This document shows, piece after piece, positions 18,508-28,192 of a stretch of 64,000 bases of DNA. The notes below the pieces were generated by a model, which saw nothing but the letters and a program-made list of their open reading frames with translations, was not told where the DNA came from and searched no databases. How positions within the stretch are numbered: position 1 is the stretch's first letter; each line of letters opens with the position of its first letter. The translations under genes and the position numbers were made by a program. The stretch is from Treponema sp. (GTDB lineage: Bacteria > Spirochaetota > Spirochaetia > Treponematales > Treponemataceae). The stretch spans positions 62,001 through 126,000 of the forward strand of contig JAEEIU010000002.1 of NCBI GenBank assembly GCA_016281495.1, written 5' to 3'.

Positions 18508-19638
18508 ATGTCAGTTGATTTTGAGGAAATGTATTCAGGCAGGATAAAAAAAGTAAGCGGATATCTGGACAGAAACAACATCGCCATCGCAGTGTTCCAT
18601 GACAGCGAGGACTTTAGGGATCCAAACCTCCGTTACCTTTCCGGCCACCCGAGTGATGCAGTTTTATTCGTGACCAGACAGGGAAAATCAATTTTATGCC
18701 CATGGGATGAAAATCTTGCAAGACAAAAGGCACATTGCTCCGAGATGATTCCGTTTACACAATTCAAGCGTGATTATGTTGAAAGTGTCAAATCAATTGC
18801 GGCGAAGATTGCCCCATCAGAAAAAATCATAGAGCTTCCTCCTTCAACTTCCTTTATTGAATACGGACAGTTCAAGGATGCCCTCGATTCATGGAGAATT
18901 GAATGCAGGGAAGACTCAGTGCATGAATATGTCTGCCAGCTCAGGGCACAGAAGGATGAATATGAAATTGAGTGCACAAAGAAAGCCTGTTTAATAACCA
19001 GTTCCATGACGGATAAAATTGAAGGCCTTTTACGCGACGGTGAACTTAAAACGGAAAGTGATGTTGCATTATTCATAGAAAAAGAACTCAGGATTCATGG
19101 CTGCGAAAGGACTAGTTTTGACACGCTTGCGGCAGGTCCATCCAGAAGTTTCGGGATACATGCTTTTCCGGGATATACATCAGGCTCATGGGGCACACGG
19201 GGTCTTTCCATTCTTGATTACGGAGTATGCTACGAGGGTTATGCAAGCGACTGCACGATTACGGTTGCAAGGGGACCTTTGAGCAAGGAGCAGGAACTGA
19301 TTCTGTCTCTTGTACAAAAAGCGGCAGACTCATGCATCAATTTTTACAAGGCGGGCACACCAATACATGATGCAGTGAAATGCGCGGATGACATTTTTGC
19401 AGAATATGGAAAATCAATGCCACATGGTCTTGGACACGGCACAGGTCTTGCAATACACGAAAATCCCTTTATAAGCACAAGGGCAAAACCTGATGAAGTT
19501 TTTAAGGCTGGAAATATAGTTACGCTGGAACCCGGACTTTATGATCCAGAGTGGGGAGGATGTCGTCTGGAGAACGATGTACTCATCACGGAGACGGGCA
19601 ACATCGTCCTCACAAACTCAAGAATCATTCGACTGTAA
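18508..19638 (+). CDS. M24 family metallopeptidase (Xaa-Pro aminopeptidase-like)
   Basis: A 376-residue cytoplasmic enzyme of the creatinase/aminopeptidase P fold, which removes N-terminal residues ahead of proline. The N-terminal 130 residues form the creatinase-like domain. The catalytic pita-bread domain follows, with metal ligands in LDYGVCYEGYASDCT (two Asp), HGLGHGTG (His), TLEPGLY (Glu) and RLENDVLIT (Glu). The ATG at 18508 is preceded by AAGAGG and lies 4 bases after murJ. The last 14 bases overlap the end of the convergent TPR gene. Confidence 0.88.
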   Translation: MSVDFEEMYSGRIKKVSGYLDRNNIAIAVFHDSEDFRDPNLRYLSGHPSDAVLFVTRQGKSILCPWDENLARQKAHCSEMIPFTQFKRDYVESVKSIAAKIAPSEKIIELPPSTSFIEYGQFKDALDSWRIECREDSVHEYVCQLRAQKDEYEIECTKKACLITSSMTDKIEGLLRDGELKTESDVALFIEKELRIHGCERTSFDTLAAGPSRSFGIHAFPGYTSGSWGTRGLSILDYGVCYEGYASDCTITVARGPLSKEQELILSLVQKAADSCINFYKAGTPIHDAVKCADDIFAEYGKSMPHGLGHGTGLAIHENPFISTRAKPDEVFKAGNIVTLEPGLYDPEWGGCRLENDVLITETGNIVLTNSRIIRL

Positions 19639-22600
19639 GCTTTTTAATCGCACCGTCCATCTGATCCTGGAGTGAATGTGCGAGCTTTCTGTCCGGCAAT
19701 GATGCAAGATATGACTTCATGTCGCTGATTACACCTGCTGTCTGACTCAAACTTACATCATTTAACGGTTCATCCTGAAGATGAAGGTTATCCCTTACAT
19801 TCTGTGCGGTCTGCAACAATCCCGGCTCACCAGAAAGCTTACGGATGATGTAATCAAGCAGGAGGCTTTCACGGCTATCCTGGAATTCAAGCTTTTTATC
19901 AACAGGAAGATATTCGCTCAATGCACGAAGCTTAATGAAGAGGTCTGCAGAAAGCTTTGACTCTGGAGTTGATTCATCTTCCTCCATGTCACTTTCAACA
20001 TCGGCTGTTTCATCAGCAACTTCGGCAACGGCTGTGGCATCTTCTGCAAATGTCTCATCCACCGCATCCTCAGGCTCTTCCTGAACAAGGTCATCAATTT
20101 CAGTTTCGGCTTCAGATTCAAGCCCAGCTTCAACCTCTGGTTCTGCTTCCTGCTGCTCAAGTGCCTCTATCTCCTGGGCGGCATCTTCCATTACGGTCTC
20201 AACAGAAGGAACCTCTTCCTCAACTTCGATTGTCTCATCCTCAAAGTTTGGCATATTCTCGTCAAATTCAATCTCTGACTCATCAAAGGAATCGTTAAGC
20301 GAAGAAGAATCATTCAAATCAGCGGCAGATTCATCACTTTCGGCATATTCAAGCTGTTCGGTATCCTCGGTATCAGAATCAACTGTCTCAGGAACAAACA
20401 TGACGTCATCTTCCTGGCTTTCATCTTCATCAAGCAAACCTTCATCCTGAACCTGAAGATCATCAAGCTCGGTGCTTCCACCTTCTTCCCTTGCCTCAGG
20501 TTCAAACTCATAGCTTGGTGCAGGCTCTTCTTCTTTTGAACTGTCAAAGATATCTTCCTCATCACCGCTAAGGCTTTCAATAAGATCCTGATCCTGTCCC
20601 AAATCAAGGTTGTCCAGTCCGTCATCAAATGAAGAAGCATTGTCCATTACCGGCTCATCTTCAGATACAGGCTCGGGTTCAAGTACTGGGCTTGCATCGA
20701 ATCCTGCCTCCGGATCAAAAGCTGGTTCGGCATTCTTAACTGGTTCTGCTGGTTGAGCTTGTTGTACAAATGGATTTTCCTTTGAGCTAGAAGGCCTGTC
20801 ATTATCAGATGCAGGGGCATATCCTTTTGAAGGATTGTCAAACGGACTTGGAGCCGGTGCGGGTGCAGGATTCTGTGGCGGTGGAACTGTACCGTCTGTC
20901 ACAGGAGTTACTGCGTCCTTCTTATTCTTTCTTCCGCCGTCTATGTCTTCATCAAGGAAATTGTCTTCCATAAGGTCTTCTACAGGGGCCTGACGTGGTG
21001 CCACTTTTCCAAATGGATTTCCGTCAAAGAAGTTTTCCTCAAAATCCTCATCCTCTTTTTCCGTGCGTGGAACAAGATTATCGAGTTCACCGTTCTTGCT
21101 GTTGCTGGCAAAAATATCATCGTCAAGATGACGGTCAAACGGAGATCCACCAGAGCTGTCTTCGTGGGTTAGTTTTTCGAATGTATAGCCGCGGTCTCCC
21201 CAGTTCATCTTTTTCTTGGCATCAGAAATATGCTCCTGATCCATCGGCTCAAATTCAATTACAGGCTCAATGTTGTCATCAACTTCTGTTGTATCGGTAA
21301 CCTCTTCTTCAACAAGACTGCGCTCCAATCCAAGCTCTTCCTGCATTGATGTTTCAAGGGCGTCAAAGTCAATGTCCTGGTCACGCTTTTCTATGCCATC
21401 AAGCTCCATCTGCTTTTGCAAACGTTCCTGAGCCTTGTCATAGATTGATTCCATTCCAAAATAATCTGAGATTTTCTTGTACTGATACAGGGCTTTCTCG
21501 TACTGCTTTGTCTCCTCGTAGCATTTTGCAAGAAGATAAAGGGTCTCTGAGTCAAATTCCTTTTCCTTAAGGAAGACCTCCAGATTGCGGATTGCCTTCT
21601 CGTATTTCTTGAGCTGACGATAGCGTTTTGCATAATCACGGAAATAATCAATATAACCTGCATCAAGACGGCGGCTCTTTTTTAAGCATCCTTCTGCCTT
21701 GCTTTCTTCTCCACGCAGGATGTAGTACTGGGCCAAAAGACTGAGCATTTCAACATCATCGCTGTCCCTGTCCCAAAGTTCCTTTACAGGACTTGCCGCA
21801 TCATGAAGCTTGCCTGAGCCCATCATCACAGATGCCCTTACCTTGAGCATGGCCGTGTCATCGTGCTTTACCTCGCTGTAACGTGCAATGATCTTTAATG
21901 CATCAGCATGGTTTCCGTGCAGGTCATATACGCGTGACAAAGCAGACAGGGCATGAACACTTGCCGGGTTGCATTTTAAGGCGGCGTTGTATTCCATTTC
22001 CGCACTGTCAAAATCAGTAATCAGGGCATAGATGTCTCCCATCTTTGCATGCATCTCTGCATCCTGAGGATCAAGTCTCAATGCCTGATTGATGAGTTCA
22101 AGGGCTGCAGTAATGTCGTTCTTTCGTACAAGCAGGTCAACATAACCGTCTGTAGCATCCCTCCAACCCGGTTTTGAACGCAAAGCGGCCTCGTACTCGT
22201 TAACGGCAAGGTCAAGGCTTCCTACTTTCTCGTAACATTGTGCAAGGTTCAAGTGAAGGATTGGATGGTTGGGGTCTACCTTAAGTCCCCTCTGATATGA
22301 TGATATTGATTTATCGTATTCACGTTCTGCGGCATAAATGGCACCAAGGTGATTGTATGCAAGAACGTCGTTTGGGTTTTCCTCCACAACCGTGTTGAAG
22401 CACTGGATTGCGCTTTCATTTTTTCCCATCAGCTTGTATGTAAAGCCAAGGTTGTAGAAGGTCTGGACATTTGATTCGTCAACGATTACGGCCTTCTCAA
22501 GAACTGCGATTGATTCGTCGTACCTCTTAAGGCGGCGGTAAATTGAACCAAGGTTGTTCAAGGCCACAACATCATTCGGGTTTGCCTGTACAATCTGATT

Positions 22601-22798
22601 GTAAAGCGGAATGGCCTGAGAGTCGTTTCCGGAACGTTGGTACAGATCGCCCAAAGCTGAAAGCAGTTCCTTGTTGGATGGATCTTCCTTGAGCAGGTTT
22701 TTATAAAGTCGTGCTGCTAAAGTAAAATCACGGGACAACACTGCCGACCTTGCCCTGTCCATCATTAACCTGTTTGCTGTACTCATTGATTCGTTCAT
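19625..22798 (-). CDS. Large TPR-repeat protein with long acidic tail
   Basis: A 1057-residue protein. About residues 10-480 are a superhelix of some 12-13 tetratricopeptide repeats, with the usual small/large pattern (for example NPNDVVALNNLGSIYRRLKRYDESI). About 480-960 are low-complexity and strongly acidic, made mostly of Glu, Asp, Ser and Pro and predicted to be disordered. The last 100 residues are helical and folded. There is no signal peptide, so it is probably cytoplasmic and acts as a scaffold. A GAGAGGAAA ribosome-binding site precedes the ATG. The gene lies 36 bases downstream of the LamG/FN3 gene on the same strand, suggesting co-transcription. Its 3' end overlaps the convergent M24 gene by 14 bases. 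The partners cannot be read from the sequence. Confidence 0.7.
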   Translation of the reverse strand: MNESMSTANRLMMDRARSAVLSRDFTLAARLYKNLLKEDPSNKELLSALGDLYQRSGNDSQAIPLYNQIVQANPNDVVALNNLGSIYRRLKRYDESIAVLEKAVIVDESNVQTFYNLGFTYKLMGKNESAIQCFNTVVEENPNDVLAYNHLGAIYAAEREYDKSISSYQRGLKVDPNHPILHLNLAQCYEKVGSLDLAVNEYEAALRSKPGWRDATDGYVDLLVRKNDITAALELINQALRLDPQDAEMHAKMGDIYALITDFDSAEMEYNAALKCNPASVHALSALSRVYDLHGNHADALKIIARYSEVKHDDTAMLKVRASVMMGSGKLHDAASPVKELWDRDSDDVEMLSLLAQYYILRGEESKAEGCLKKSRRLDAGYIDYFRDYAKRYRQLKKYEKAIRNLEVFLKEKEFDSETLYLLAKCYEETKQYEKALYQYKKISDYFGMESIYDKAQERLQKQMELDGIEKRDQDIDFDALETSMQEELGLERSLVEEEVTDTTEVDDNIEPVIEFEPMDQEHISDAKKKMNWGDRGYTFEKLTHEDSSGGSPFDRHLDDDIFASNSKNGELDNLVPRTEKEDEDFEENFFDGNPFGKVAPRQAPVEDLMEDNFLDEDIDGGRKNKKDAVTPVTDGTVPPPQNPAPAPAPSPFDNPSKGYAPASDNDRPSSSKENPFVQQAQPAEPVKNAEPAFDPEAGFDASPVLEPEPVSEDEPVMDNASSFDDGLDNLDLGQDQDLIESLSGDEEDIFDSSKEEEPAPSYEFEPEAREEGGSTELDDLQVQDEGLLDEDESQEDDVMFVPETVDSDTEDTEQLEYAESDESAADLNDSSSLNDSFDESEIEFDENMPNFEDETIEVEEEVPSVETVMEDAAQEIEALEQQEAEPEVEAGLESEAETEIDDLVQEEPEDAVDETFAEDATAVAEVADETADVESDMEEDESTPESKLSADLFIKLRALSEYLPVDKKLEFQDSRESLLLDYIIRKLSGEPGLLQTAQNVRDNLHLQDEPLNDVSLSQTAGVISDMKSYLASLPDRKLAHSLQDQMDGAIKKLTVE

Positions 22799-22834
22799 AT
22801 TTTCCTCTCTTACTGGCTGCTGGTTCTATGTTAT

Positions 22835-24322
22835 TTATTTGCGTAGCGGTCGTGCGTAAACTTCTTTTGAAAGACTTCCTACAATCCGTTCATCTTGATT
22901 TGAATACGTTGCCACTGCAAAATAATATATTTTTCCGTTCTTCAATCCGGTAATCGTAACCTTTGCCGTATTCCCTACATTCACAGGTGACGGTCCCTGA
23001 ACTGCCTCACGTCCAAGATACTCACCCGGGCGCTCTCCATAATATACGTAATATCCGCCTGCACTGTCGTCAACAGAATAACTCCATGTAAGCGTAACCT
23101 GACCGTTTCCTGGTTCTGCAATCAATGTAAACGGCGGCAATGGAGCTGATGCTTCTGTATAATGCAGGTCAAGCTGTGTAACCGACGGTGTTTTGGAACC
23201 GTTTCCGTCCGTGTACAGGTCAACTGCCACCTGGAAATATTTACCCTTTACGTTTTCAATCTGCTGGTGATTTGCAACAGGCACCCATGCAGGCTCTGTA
23301 TCAGTCCAGTTAAAGTAATTGTCTCCCGCACGTGCATAAAGGACAACATCGGTCTGTGCAGGCTCTGTGGTTATGGCATCAATTTTCTGAAGCACGGAAC
23401 TTAGTCCGACCATAATCGGCTCTGTGACAAAGCGGCCACCGTCCTTCTTGTATGAATCATAGCGAAGGGCAGCACTTGAATCGCTTTCTGATTTCCTCTG
23501 GATGTGGAAGTCATCGATGCGTCCAGTGTATGACGGACAAATCTCTATGTCAGCGGCAACTCCGAGTATGGGCGAGTAAATATAGCCTCCCATCTCCCTG
23601 CCGTTTGTAGTAACATATTTCATGTCCTCAAGCTTTCCGTCTATGCGGTATTCAAGAAGGCCTGAATCCTGGTCATAGCTGACTGAATGATGAGTCCATA
23701 CGTTCGGTATCATCGTTTTATAGCTTGCGAGTTCTATAAGCCCGCCGTTCTGCTTGTAATCCTGGAAAACATTTGTAAAGCGCCACTGAAGGTGATTGTT
23801 GTAGAAACCAGCTGAAATCATCTGGTAGAGCGGATAATTGTTCTCTGTTCGTGATGACCTCCAAGAGAAAACCATCTCACCGTTTTCTGCAATTGAAGGA
23901 CAAAGCCAGAATTCAATAAGGAAAGAACCCGTGCTTCCTGTGGAGCCAAAAAGAGATCCGTTTGCACCGGACAGGCGTATTCCACCCTTGCCACGGCTTA
24001 ATCCGGCACCCTTACCCATTTTTGCAGAAGTAGAGTTAAGAAGCTTGTTTTCCTCAACGGTATAATTTCCGGTCTGATCGATTACAACCTTTCCTTCAAA
24101 ATCAAGCAAAAGGTCAGAGCTGTCCTCCGCTACCCTCTTGTTGGTATCAAGCACAATGCTTTGGTAGCCATAACGCCCCGTACCGTATACGACCCCGTCC
24201 ATTTTTTGAATTTTTGACCAGCCTTTTTTTCCGCCTAAAGTAATGACAGATTCCTCGGCAAAAATCATTCCCGCTGTCAGTAGACAAAATGTAGCAAAAA
24301 AAAGTATTCTTTTAGTATGCAT
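22835..24322 (-). CDS. Exported LamG-like and fibronectin type III protein
   Basis: A 495-residue exported protein. The signal peptide occupies about residues 1-22 (cleavage near FA-EES). A concanavalin-A/LamG-type beta-sandwich domain follows at about 90-275, recognised by GSFLIEFWLCPS, WTHHSVSYD and a GRIDDFHI edge strand. A C-terminal fibronectin type III domain lies at about 400-490 (GNGQVTLTWSYSVDDSAGGYYVYYG, then ITGLKNGKIYYFAVATYS). Such proteins sit in the periplasm or at the cell surface and bind carbohydrate or protein ligands; the ligand is unknown. The start codon overlaps that of the divergent uvrC gene by 6 bases, so its promoter must lie inside the uvrC coding region. Confidence 0.72.
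   Translation of the reverse strand: MHTKRILFFATFCLLTAGMIFAEESVITLGGKKGWSKIQKMDGVVYGTGRYGYQSIVLDTNKRVAEDSSDLLLDFEGKVVIDQTGNYTVEENKLLNSTSAKMGKGAGLSRGKGGIRLSGANGSLFGSTGSTGSFLIEFWLCPSIAENGEMVFSWRSSRTENNYPLYQMISAGFYNNHLQWRFTNVFQDYKQNGGLIELASYKTMIPNVWTHHSVSYDQDSGLLEYRIDGKLEDMKYVTTNGREMGGYIYSPILGVAADIEICPSYTGRIDDFHIQRKSESDSSAALRYDSYKKDGGRFVTEPIMVGLSSVLQKIDAITTEPAQTDVVLYARAGDNYFNWTDTEPAWVPVANHQQIENVKGKYFQVAVDLYTDGNGSKTPSVTQLDLHYTEASAPLPPFTLIAEPGNGQVTLTWSYSVDDSAGGYYVYYGERPGEYLGREAVQGPSPVNVGNTAKVTITGLKNGKIYYFAVATYSNQDERIVGSLSKEVYARPLRK
24281..24310 (+). promoter_or_regulatory. Candidate uvrC promoter with a leaderless start
   Basis: -35 TAGACA (24281-24286), 18-base spacer, -10 TATTCT (24305-24310), then 6 bases to the uvrC ATG at 24317. 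It lies wholly inside the 5' end of the divergent LamG/FN3 gene. No ribosome-binding site is present before the ATG. Confidence 0.5.
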
Positions 24323-26362
24323 GTATCAGACCACCCGTTCGATTCATCTATACAAATTTCTCGTTCACAGCCTGAGCCAAAAACATCCCCGCAAAGCCGC
24401 AGGGAAATTCTGCATCAGACAGCCCTAAAAGCACCCGGTCAAAGCGGAGTTTACCTCTGGCGCAATGAAGCCGGAACCATAATCTATGTAGGCAAGGCAA
24501 AAAACCTTAAAAACCGCCTTACGTCCTATTTTAGTGGAAAGAAGGACATAAAGACAAGGCTTCTGGTTGGCAATGCCCACAGCATAGAATATATTACAAC
24601 AAACAACGAATACGAAGCTTTCCTATTGGAAAACAACCTGATAAAACAACACACGCCGAAGTACAACATCGACCTGAAGGACGGCAAATCTTATCCGGTC
24701 CTTAGGATCACAAAAGAAGAATACCCCAGGCTTTTCAAGACCAGACGTATAGTTCAGGATGGCTCCAGGTATTTCGGTCCGTTTCCCGATGCAAGCGCGC
24801 TTGATACATTCATAGAGACGCTCTACGAGATATATCCCATACGGCATTGCAGGCAATTCAGGAAAAAGGCAACACCCTGCATGTATTATCATATAGGAAG
24901 ATGTCTGGCACCCTGTTGCAAAGAGGTCGCCCAATCCACCTATACAGAATTTATCGATGAAATCTCCAGTTTACTTGAGAACAAAGGAGAGGAAACGGCC
25001 AAAAAACTGGAATCCGACATGAAGGAAGCCGCCGCCGCACTGAATTTTGAAAAGGCCGCCAGACTCAGGGATGGACTTAAGGCACTGAGCGTACTTCAGA
25101 ACCAGAACATCGTTGAAGGCTTTGACGGAGATGATAGGGATTACATAGCCAGCTGGAGCGAGGGTGAACTGATCAGTTTTACGGTCCTGAAAATCCGTGG
25201 AGGAAAGCTTTTGGGACGTGACAACTATCAGGCAGTGACCCTAAATGAGGAGGACGAGGTTCTTGGGGAATTCATGGCCTCATACTACACAGAAAAAGAG
25301 GATATTCCACCCCACATTTATGTGCAAACCAAGGAAAGCATGGAAATAATGCAAAGATGGTTTAAGGAAAGCTTTGGCTCCATATGTGACATCGTAAGCA
25401 TAAGTGAAGGCATGCAGATGTTCCCCCTTCACAACGCCGCAATCACCATGGCAAGACAGAACGCGCACGAGGACATAATCCGCCGCACAAGGGAAAGGGG
25501 AGATTTCCCTGCGATGGAGGAATTAAAGCGTGTCCTTGACCTTCCTGCCCTTCCCGTCAGAATCGAAGGTTTTGATATCGCACATATAGGCGGAAAATTC
25601 CCAGTGGCATCGCTCATCAGCTTTTACAACGGGAACCCGGATAAAAAGAACTACCGCTATTTCCGCTTAAAGACCACGGACGGCATGATAGATGACTTTC
25701 AGTCAATGAGGGAAGCGACATCCAGACGATATTCAAGGCTTTTAAATGAAGGAAAAGAACTGCCAGACTTGCTTTTGATAGACGGTGGAATCGGACAGGT
25801 AAATGCTGTTGACGGAGTGCTTAAGGCCCTGGGAGTGGACATTCCCATAGCAGGTCTTGCCAAAAGGGACGAGGAAATATGGAGGCCCCATGCATCAAAA
25901 CCGATATGCCTTCCCAAAAGAAGCGAGGGCCTCAGGCTTTTGCAGAGGGTGCGTGATGAAACCCACCGTTTTGCGACAAAGAACAACCAGAACCTGCGTA
26001 CAAAGGAAAACACGGTTTCTCCGTTCATAAAGCTGCCTGGTGTCGGAAAGGAAAAGGACAGGCTCCTGATGAAAAAATACGGAACCCTCAGGGCACTTGT
26101 TGAAGCCCCGGAATCCGAGATTGCACAATTGCTCCACATGAGGGCGGACAAAGCAACATCACTGATTCTTGCCGCAAGAGTTGAGCTGGAGAAACAGGAA
26201 GAACGCAAGGGAAGGCAGATGGACTCGCTTGTTGAGGCGGGAACCACATGGCAGAAGGCGGCACAGTCAAAGCATACCGCAAATCTGGCGGCCCTTGCAC
26301 TGGAAGACGATGATGACGACGGAAGCCTTATGGTTGCCTCTCCGGACAATCTTGATGAATAG
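24317..26362 (+). CDS. uvrC: Excinuclease ABC subunit C (UvrC)
   Basis: A 681-residue nucleotide-excision-repair nuclease that makes both incisions around a UvrAB-marked lesion. The GIY-YIG domain is at about 40-120 (GVYLWRNEAGTIIYVGKAKNLKNRL). A Cys-containing region (CMYYHIGRCLAPC) follows, then the UVR motif (LNFEKAARLRDGL) at about 240-255. The RNase-H-like C-terminal nuclease starts near 410 (RIEGFDIAHIGGKFPVASLISF; LLLIDGGIGQVNA). Helix-hairpin-helix motifs are at about 570-625, and an extra acidic tail ends the protein. It is slightly longer than typical UvrC, with an extended 35-residue N-terminus. No alternative in-frame ATG, GTG or TTG exists before the GIY-YIG domain, so the ATG at 24317 is kept. 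Confidence 0.95.
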   Translation: MHVSDHPFDSSIQISRSQPEPKTSPQSRREILHQTALKAPGQSGVYLWRNEAGTIIYVGKAKNLKNRLTSYFSGKKDIKTRLLVGNAHSIEYITTNNEYEAFLLENNLIKQHTPKYNIDLKDGKSYPVLRITKEEYPRLFKTRRIVQDGSRYFGPFPDASALDTFIETLYEIYPIRHCRQFRKKATPCMYYHIGRCLAPCCKEVAQSTYTEFIDEISSLLENKGEETAKKLESDMKEAAAALNFEKAARLRDGLKALSVLQNQNIVEGFDGDDRDYIASWSEGELISFTVLKIRGGKLLGRDNYQAVTLNEEDEVLGEFMASYYTEKEDIPPHIYVQTKESMEIMQRWFKESFGSICDIVSISEGMQMFPLHNAAITMARQNAHEDIIRRTRERGDFPAMEELKRVLDLPALPVRIEGFDIAHIGGKFPVASLISFYNGNPDKKNYRYFRLKTTDGMIDDFQSMREATSRRYSRLLNEGKELPDLLLIDGGIGQVNAVDGVLKALGVDIPIAGLAKRDEEIWRPHASKPICLPKRSEGLRLLQRVRDETHRFATKNNQNLRTKENTVSPFIKLPGVGKEKDRLLMKKYGTLRALVEAPESEIAQLLHMRADKATSLILAARVELEKQEERKGRQMDSLVEAGTTWQKAAQSKHTANLAALALEDDDDDGSLMVASPDNLDE

Positions 26363-26386
26363 CTGAATAATCGGGAATAAAAAAAC

Positions 26387-26413
26387 AACCGGACCTGTGA
26401 CACAGACCCGGTT
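26387..26413. terminator. Bidirectional terminator between uvrC and htrA
   Basis: The hairpin is AACCGG / CCGGTT and CTGT / ACAG, separated by a symmetrical AC/AC internal loop, with loop GAC. On the minus strand it is followed by a T-rich run (GTTTTTTTATT); on the plus strand by TTTTAAAA. It sits between convergent genes and fits both. Confidence 0.7.
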
Positions 26414-26432
26414 TTAAAAAAAAGGAGTTTCT

Positions 26433-26459
26433 ATGAAATTTTACGCAACAATATGCTAA
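26433..26459 (+). other. Possible 8-codon mini-ORF with strong ribosome-binding site
   Basis: AAAGGAGTTTCT is followed by ATG and seven more sense codons (MKFYATIC) and TAA. The Shine-Dalgarno and spacing are ideal, but it lies after a terminator and nothing follows on this strand. It may be the remnant of a decayed gene. Very uncertain. Confidence 0.2.
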
Positions 26460-26532
26460 TCATTCATCTATAACCTAAACGACTCTCCCCTAAAAAGGTT
26501 ACAGACATTTCCTAAAAAACTTTAATATTTTT

Positions 26533-28014
26533 TTATTGGTTCAGCTTGTAATGACCTGTGCTGATTGTGTGGCCGCCGGAGTAAACATCAAACCAGACTT
26601 CTGTCTTTGAGCTTGTGTTCAGGGCAGCATAGAATTCTTCCACAGTAGAAACCTGCTTGTCATTTACTGCAGTGATTACATCCCCGTTCTGGAGCCTTAA
26701 TGCAGCCGCAGGAGACTTTTCCTGTACATTTGCAACAACAACACCCTTTACCTTGTCAGCAATCTTCTGCTGCTTGCGGATATTGTCATTTAGAGGAACA
26801 GCCATGAATCCAGGCCACAGCTTGCTTCCGTCAGATGCAATCTCGTCAGAGCGTTCATCCATCTTTATCTGAAGGTCAACCTTTGAAGAACCGCGCATTA
26901 CTGTAATTGTAGTGGTTTGTCCCGCAGGAATGTTTCCTACATCGCGTACAAGCTGGTTCACATCCTTTACATCCTTTCCGTTAAGGGCAACAATAAAGTC
27001 ACCGGCCTGGAGTCCACCCTTCATTGCAGGAGAATCAAGGAACACCTCAGAGGCAAGGGCACCAGATGCTTTTCCTACACCAAGCGCATCCTTATATTCC
27101 TGGGTTACGTCAGAGAGGCTTACACCGAGCCATCCGTAAGAAACCTTACCCTTGTTGATGAACTGGTCGATTGCAGTCTTGATGTTGTTGATTGGAATGG
27201 AAAAACCGAGTCCCTGGCTTCCACCTGACTGTGATGCAATCCATGTGTTGATTCCGATAACCTCACCGTAGATGTTTACAAGAGGTCCTCCAGAGTTACC
27301 CTGGTTGATTGCGGCGTCGGTCTGGATAAAGTCGCTGATTGAACCGATTTCACCACCGCTTCGTCCTGTAGCGGAAACAATACCCTGGGTAACAGAGGCA
27401 AAATATCCAAGCGGGCTTCCGAGGGCAAGGACAATGTCACCCTGCTGAACCTCATCGCTGTCGCCAAGAGCCGCCACAGTAATTGAAGTATCATTACTCT
27501 TGAATGAAACAAGTGCAATGTCGATGCGGGAATCAGAACCTACAAGAGTTCCTTCAAATTCACGCTCGTCGTTCAATTTTATTTTGATTGAGGAAGAATT
27601 CTCGGTTACATGGTTGTTTGTAAGGACATAGATTGTGTCACCCGTGCGGCGGACAATTACACCGCTGCCCAATGCGGATGATTCATATTCGCGGGTATCA
27701 TCCTCATCACCGAATCCCGGCATGTTGAAGAAGAAAGGAAGATCCTTGAACGGATTGTAGCTTTGTGTCTTTGTCTTTGTGGTAACATCCACCTCAACAA
27801 CCGCAGGAAGGACCTGAGAGCTTATTGAGCGGAATGACTTTTGCAGAGCCTGAGTAATCTCAAGACCATCCTCGGGCAGTGATTTTGCGGGATTTGTCTG
27901 GGCATAGACGACATTAGCCGAACCGTTGTTTGCACGGCAGGAAAGGGCAAGAACGCCAACAGACACAGCGGCAACGGCAGCCACTGCAATAATTGTTTTA
28001 CCTATAGTTTTCAT
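26533..28014 (-). CDS. HtrA/DegP-family periplasmic serine protease (Do-like)
   Basis: A 493-residue envelope protease-chaperone for misfolded proteins. A hydrophobic leader ends in LALSC, so Cys26 may be a spirochaetal lipoprotein attachment site; if not, a normal signal peptide is likely. The trypsin-like domain carries the catalytic triad: His in LTNNHV (about 132), Asp in RIDIAL (about 164) and Ser in GNSGGP (about 239). Two PDZ domains follow at about 280-370 and 395-490. The ATG at 28014 was chosen because GGAGG lies 8 bases upstream; the in-frame ATG at 28029 overlaps this site. A bidirectional terminator follows the gene. No confident promoter was read in the 160 bases upstream. Confidence 0.93.
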   Translation of the reverse strand: MKTIGKTIIAVAAVAAVSVGVLALSCRANNGSANVVYAQTNPAKSLPEDGLEITQALQKSFRSISSQVLPAVVEVDVTTKTKTQSYNPFKDLPFFFNMPGFGDEDDTREYESSALGSGVIVRRTGDTIYVLTNNHVTENSSSIKIKLNDEREFEGTLVGSDSRIDIALVSFKSNDTSITVAALGDSDEVQQGDIVLALGSPLGYFASVTQGIVSATGRSGGEIGSISDFIQTDAAINQGNSGGPLVNIYGEVIGINTWIASQSGGSQGLGFSIPINNIKTAIDQFINKGKVSYGWLGVSLSDVTQEYKDALGVGKASGALASEVFLDSPAMKGGLQAGDFIVALNGKDVKDVNQLVRDVGNIPAGQTTTITVMRGSSKVDLQIKMDERSDEIASDGSKLWPGFMAVPLNDNIRKQQKIADKVKGVVVANVQEKSPAAALRLQNGDVITAVNDKQVSTVEEFYAALNTSSKTEVWFDVYSGGHTISTGHYKLNQ

Positions 28015-28192
28015 ATTCAAAACCTCCATAGATAGCTTTTATTCATAATCAAATCATGCGCTCATGAACTTTTACATTCATGCACCAGCACTTTTATTAA
28101 GAATATACTGCATTTTTTCAAAAATGTGAAATATTTTTGGCTTGAAAAAACTGTTATATGTCATAAAAACTTGTTATATAATAAATTATTGG

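Noticed and set aside
19918..21300. Several open frames on both strands within the acidic tail of the TPR gene
   Set aside because: They are shadows of the repetitive Glu/Asp codons, with no ribosome-binding site and no recognisable protein.
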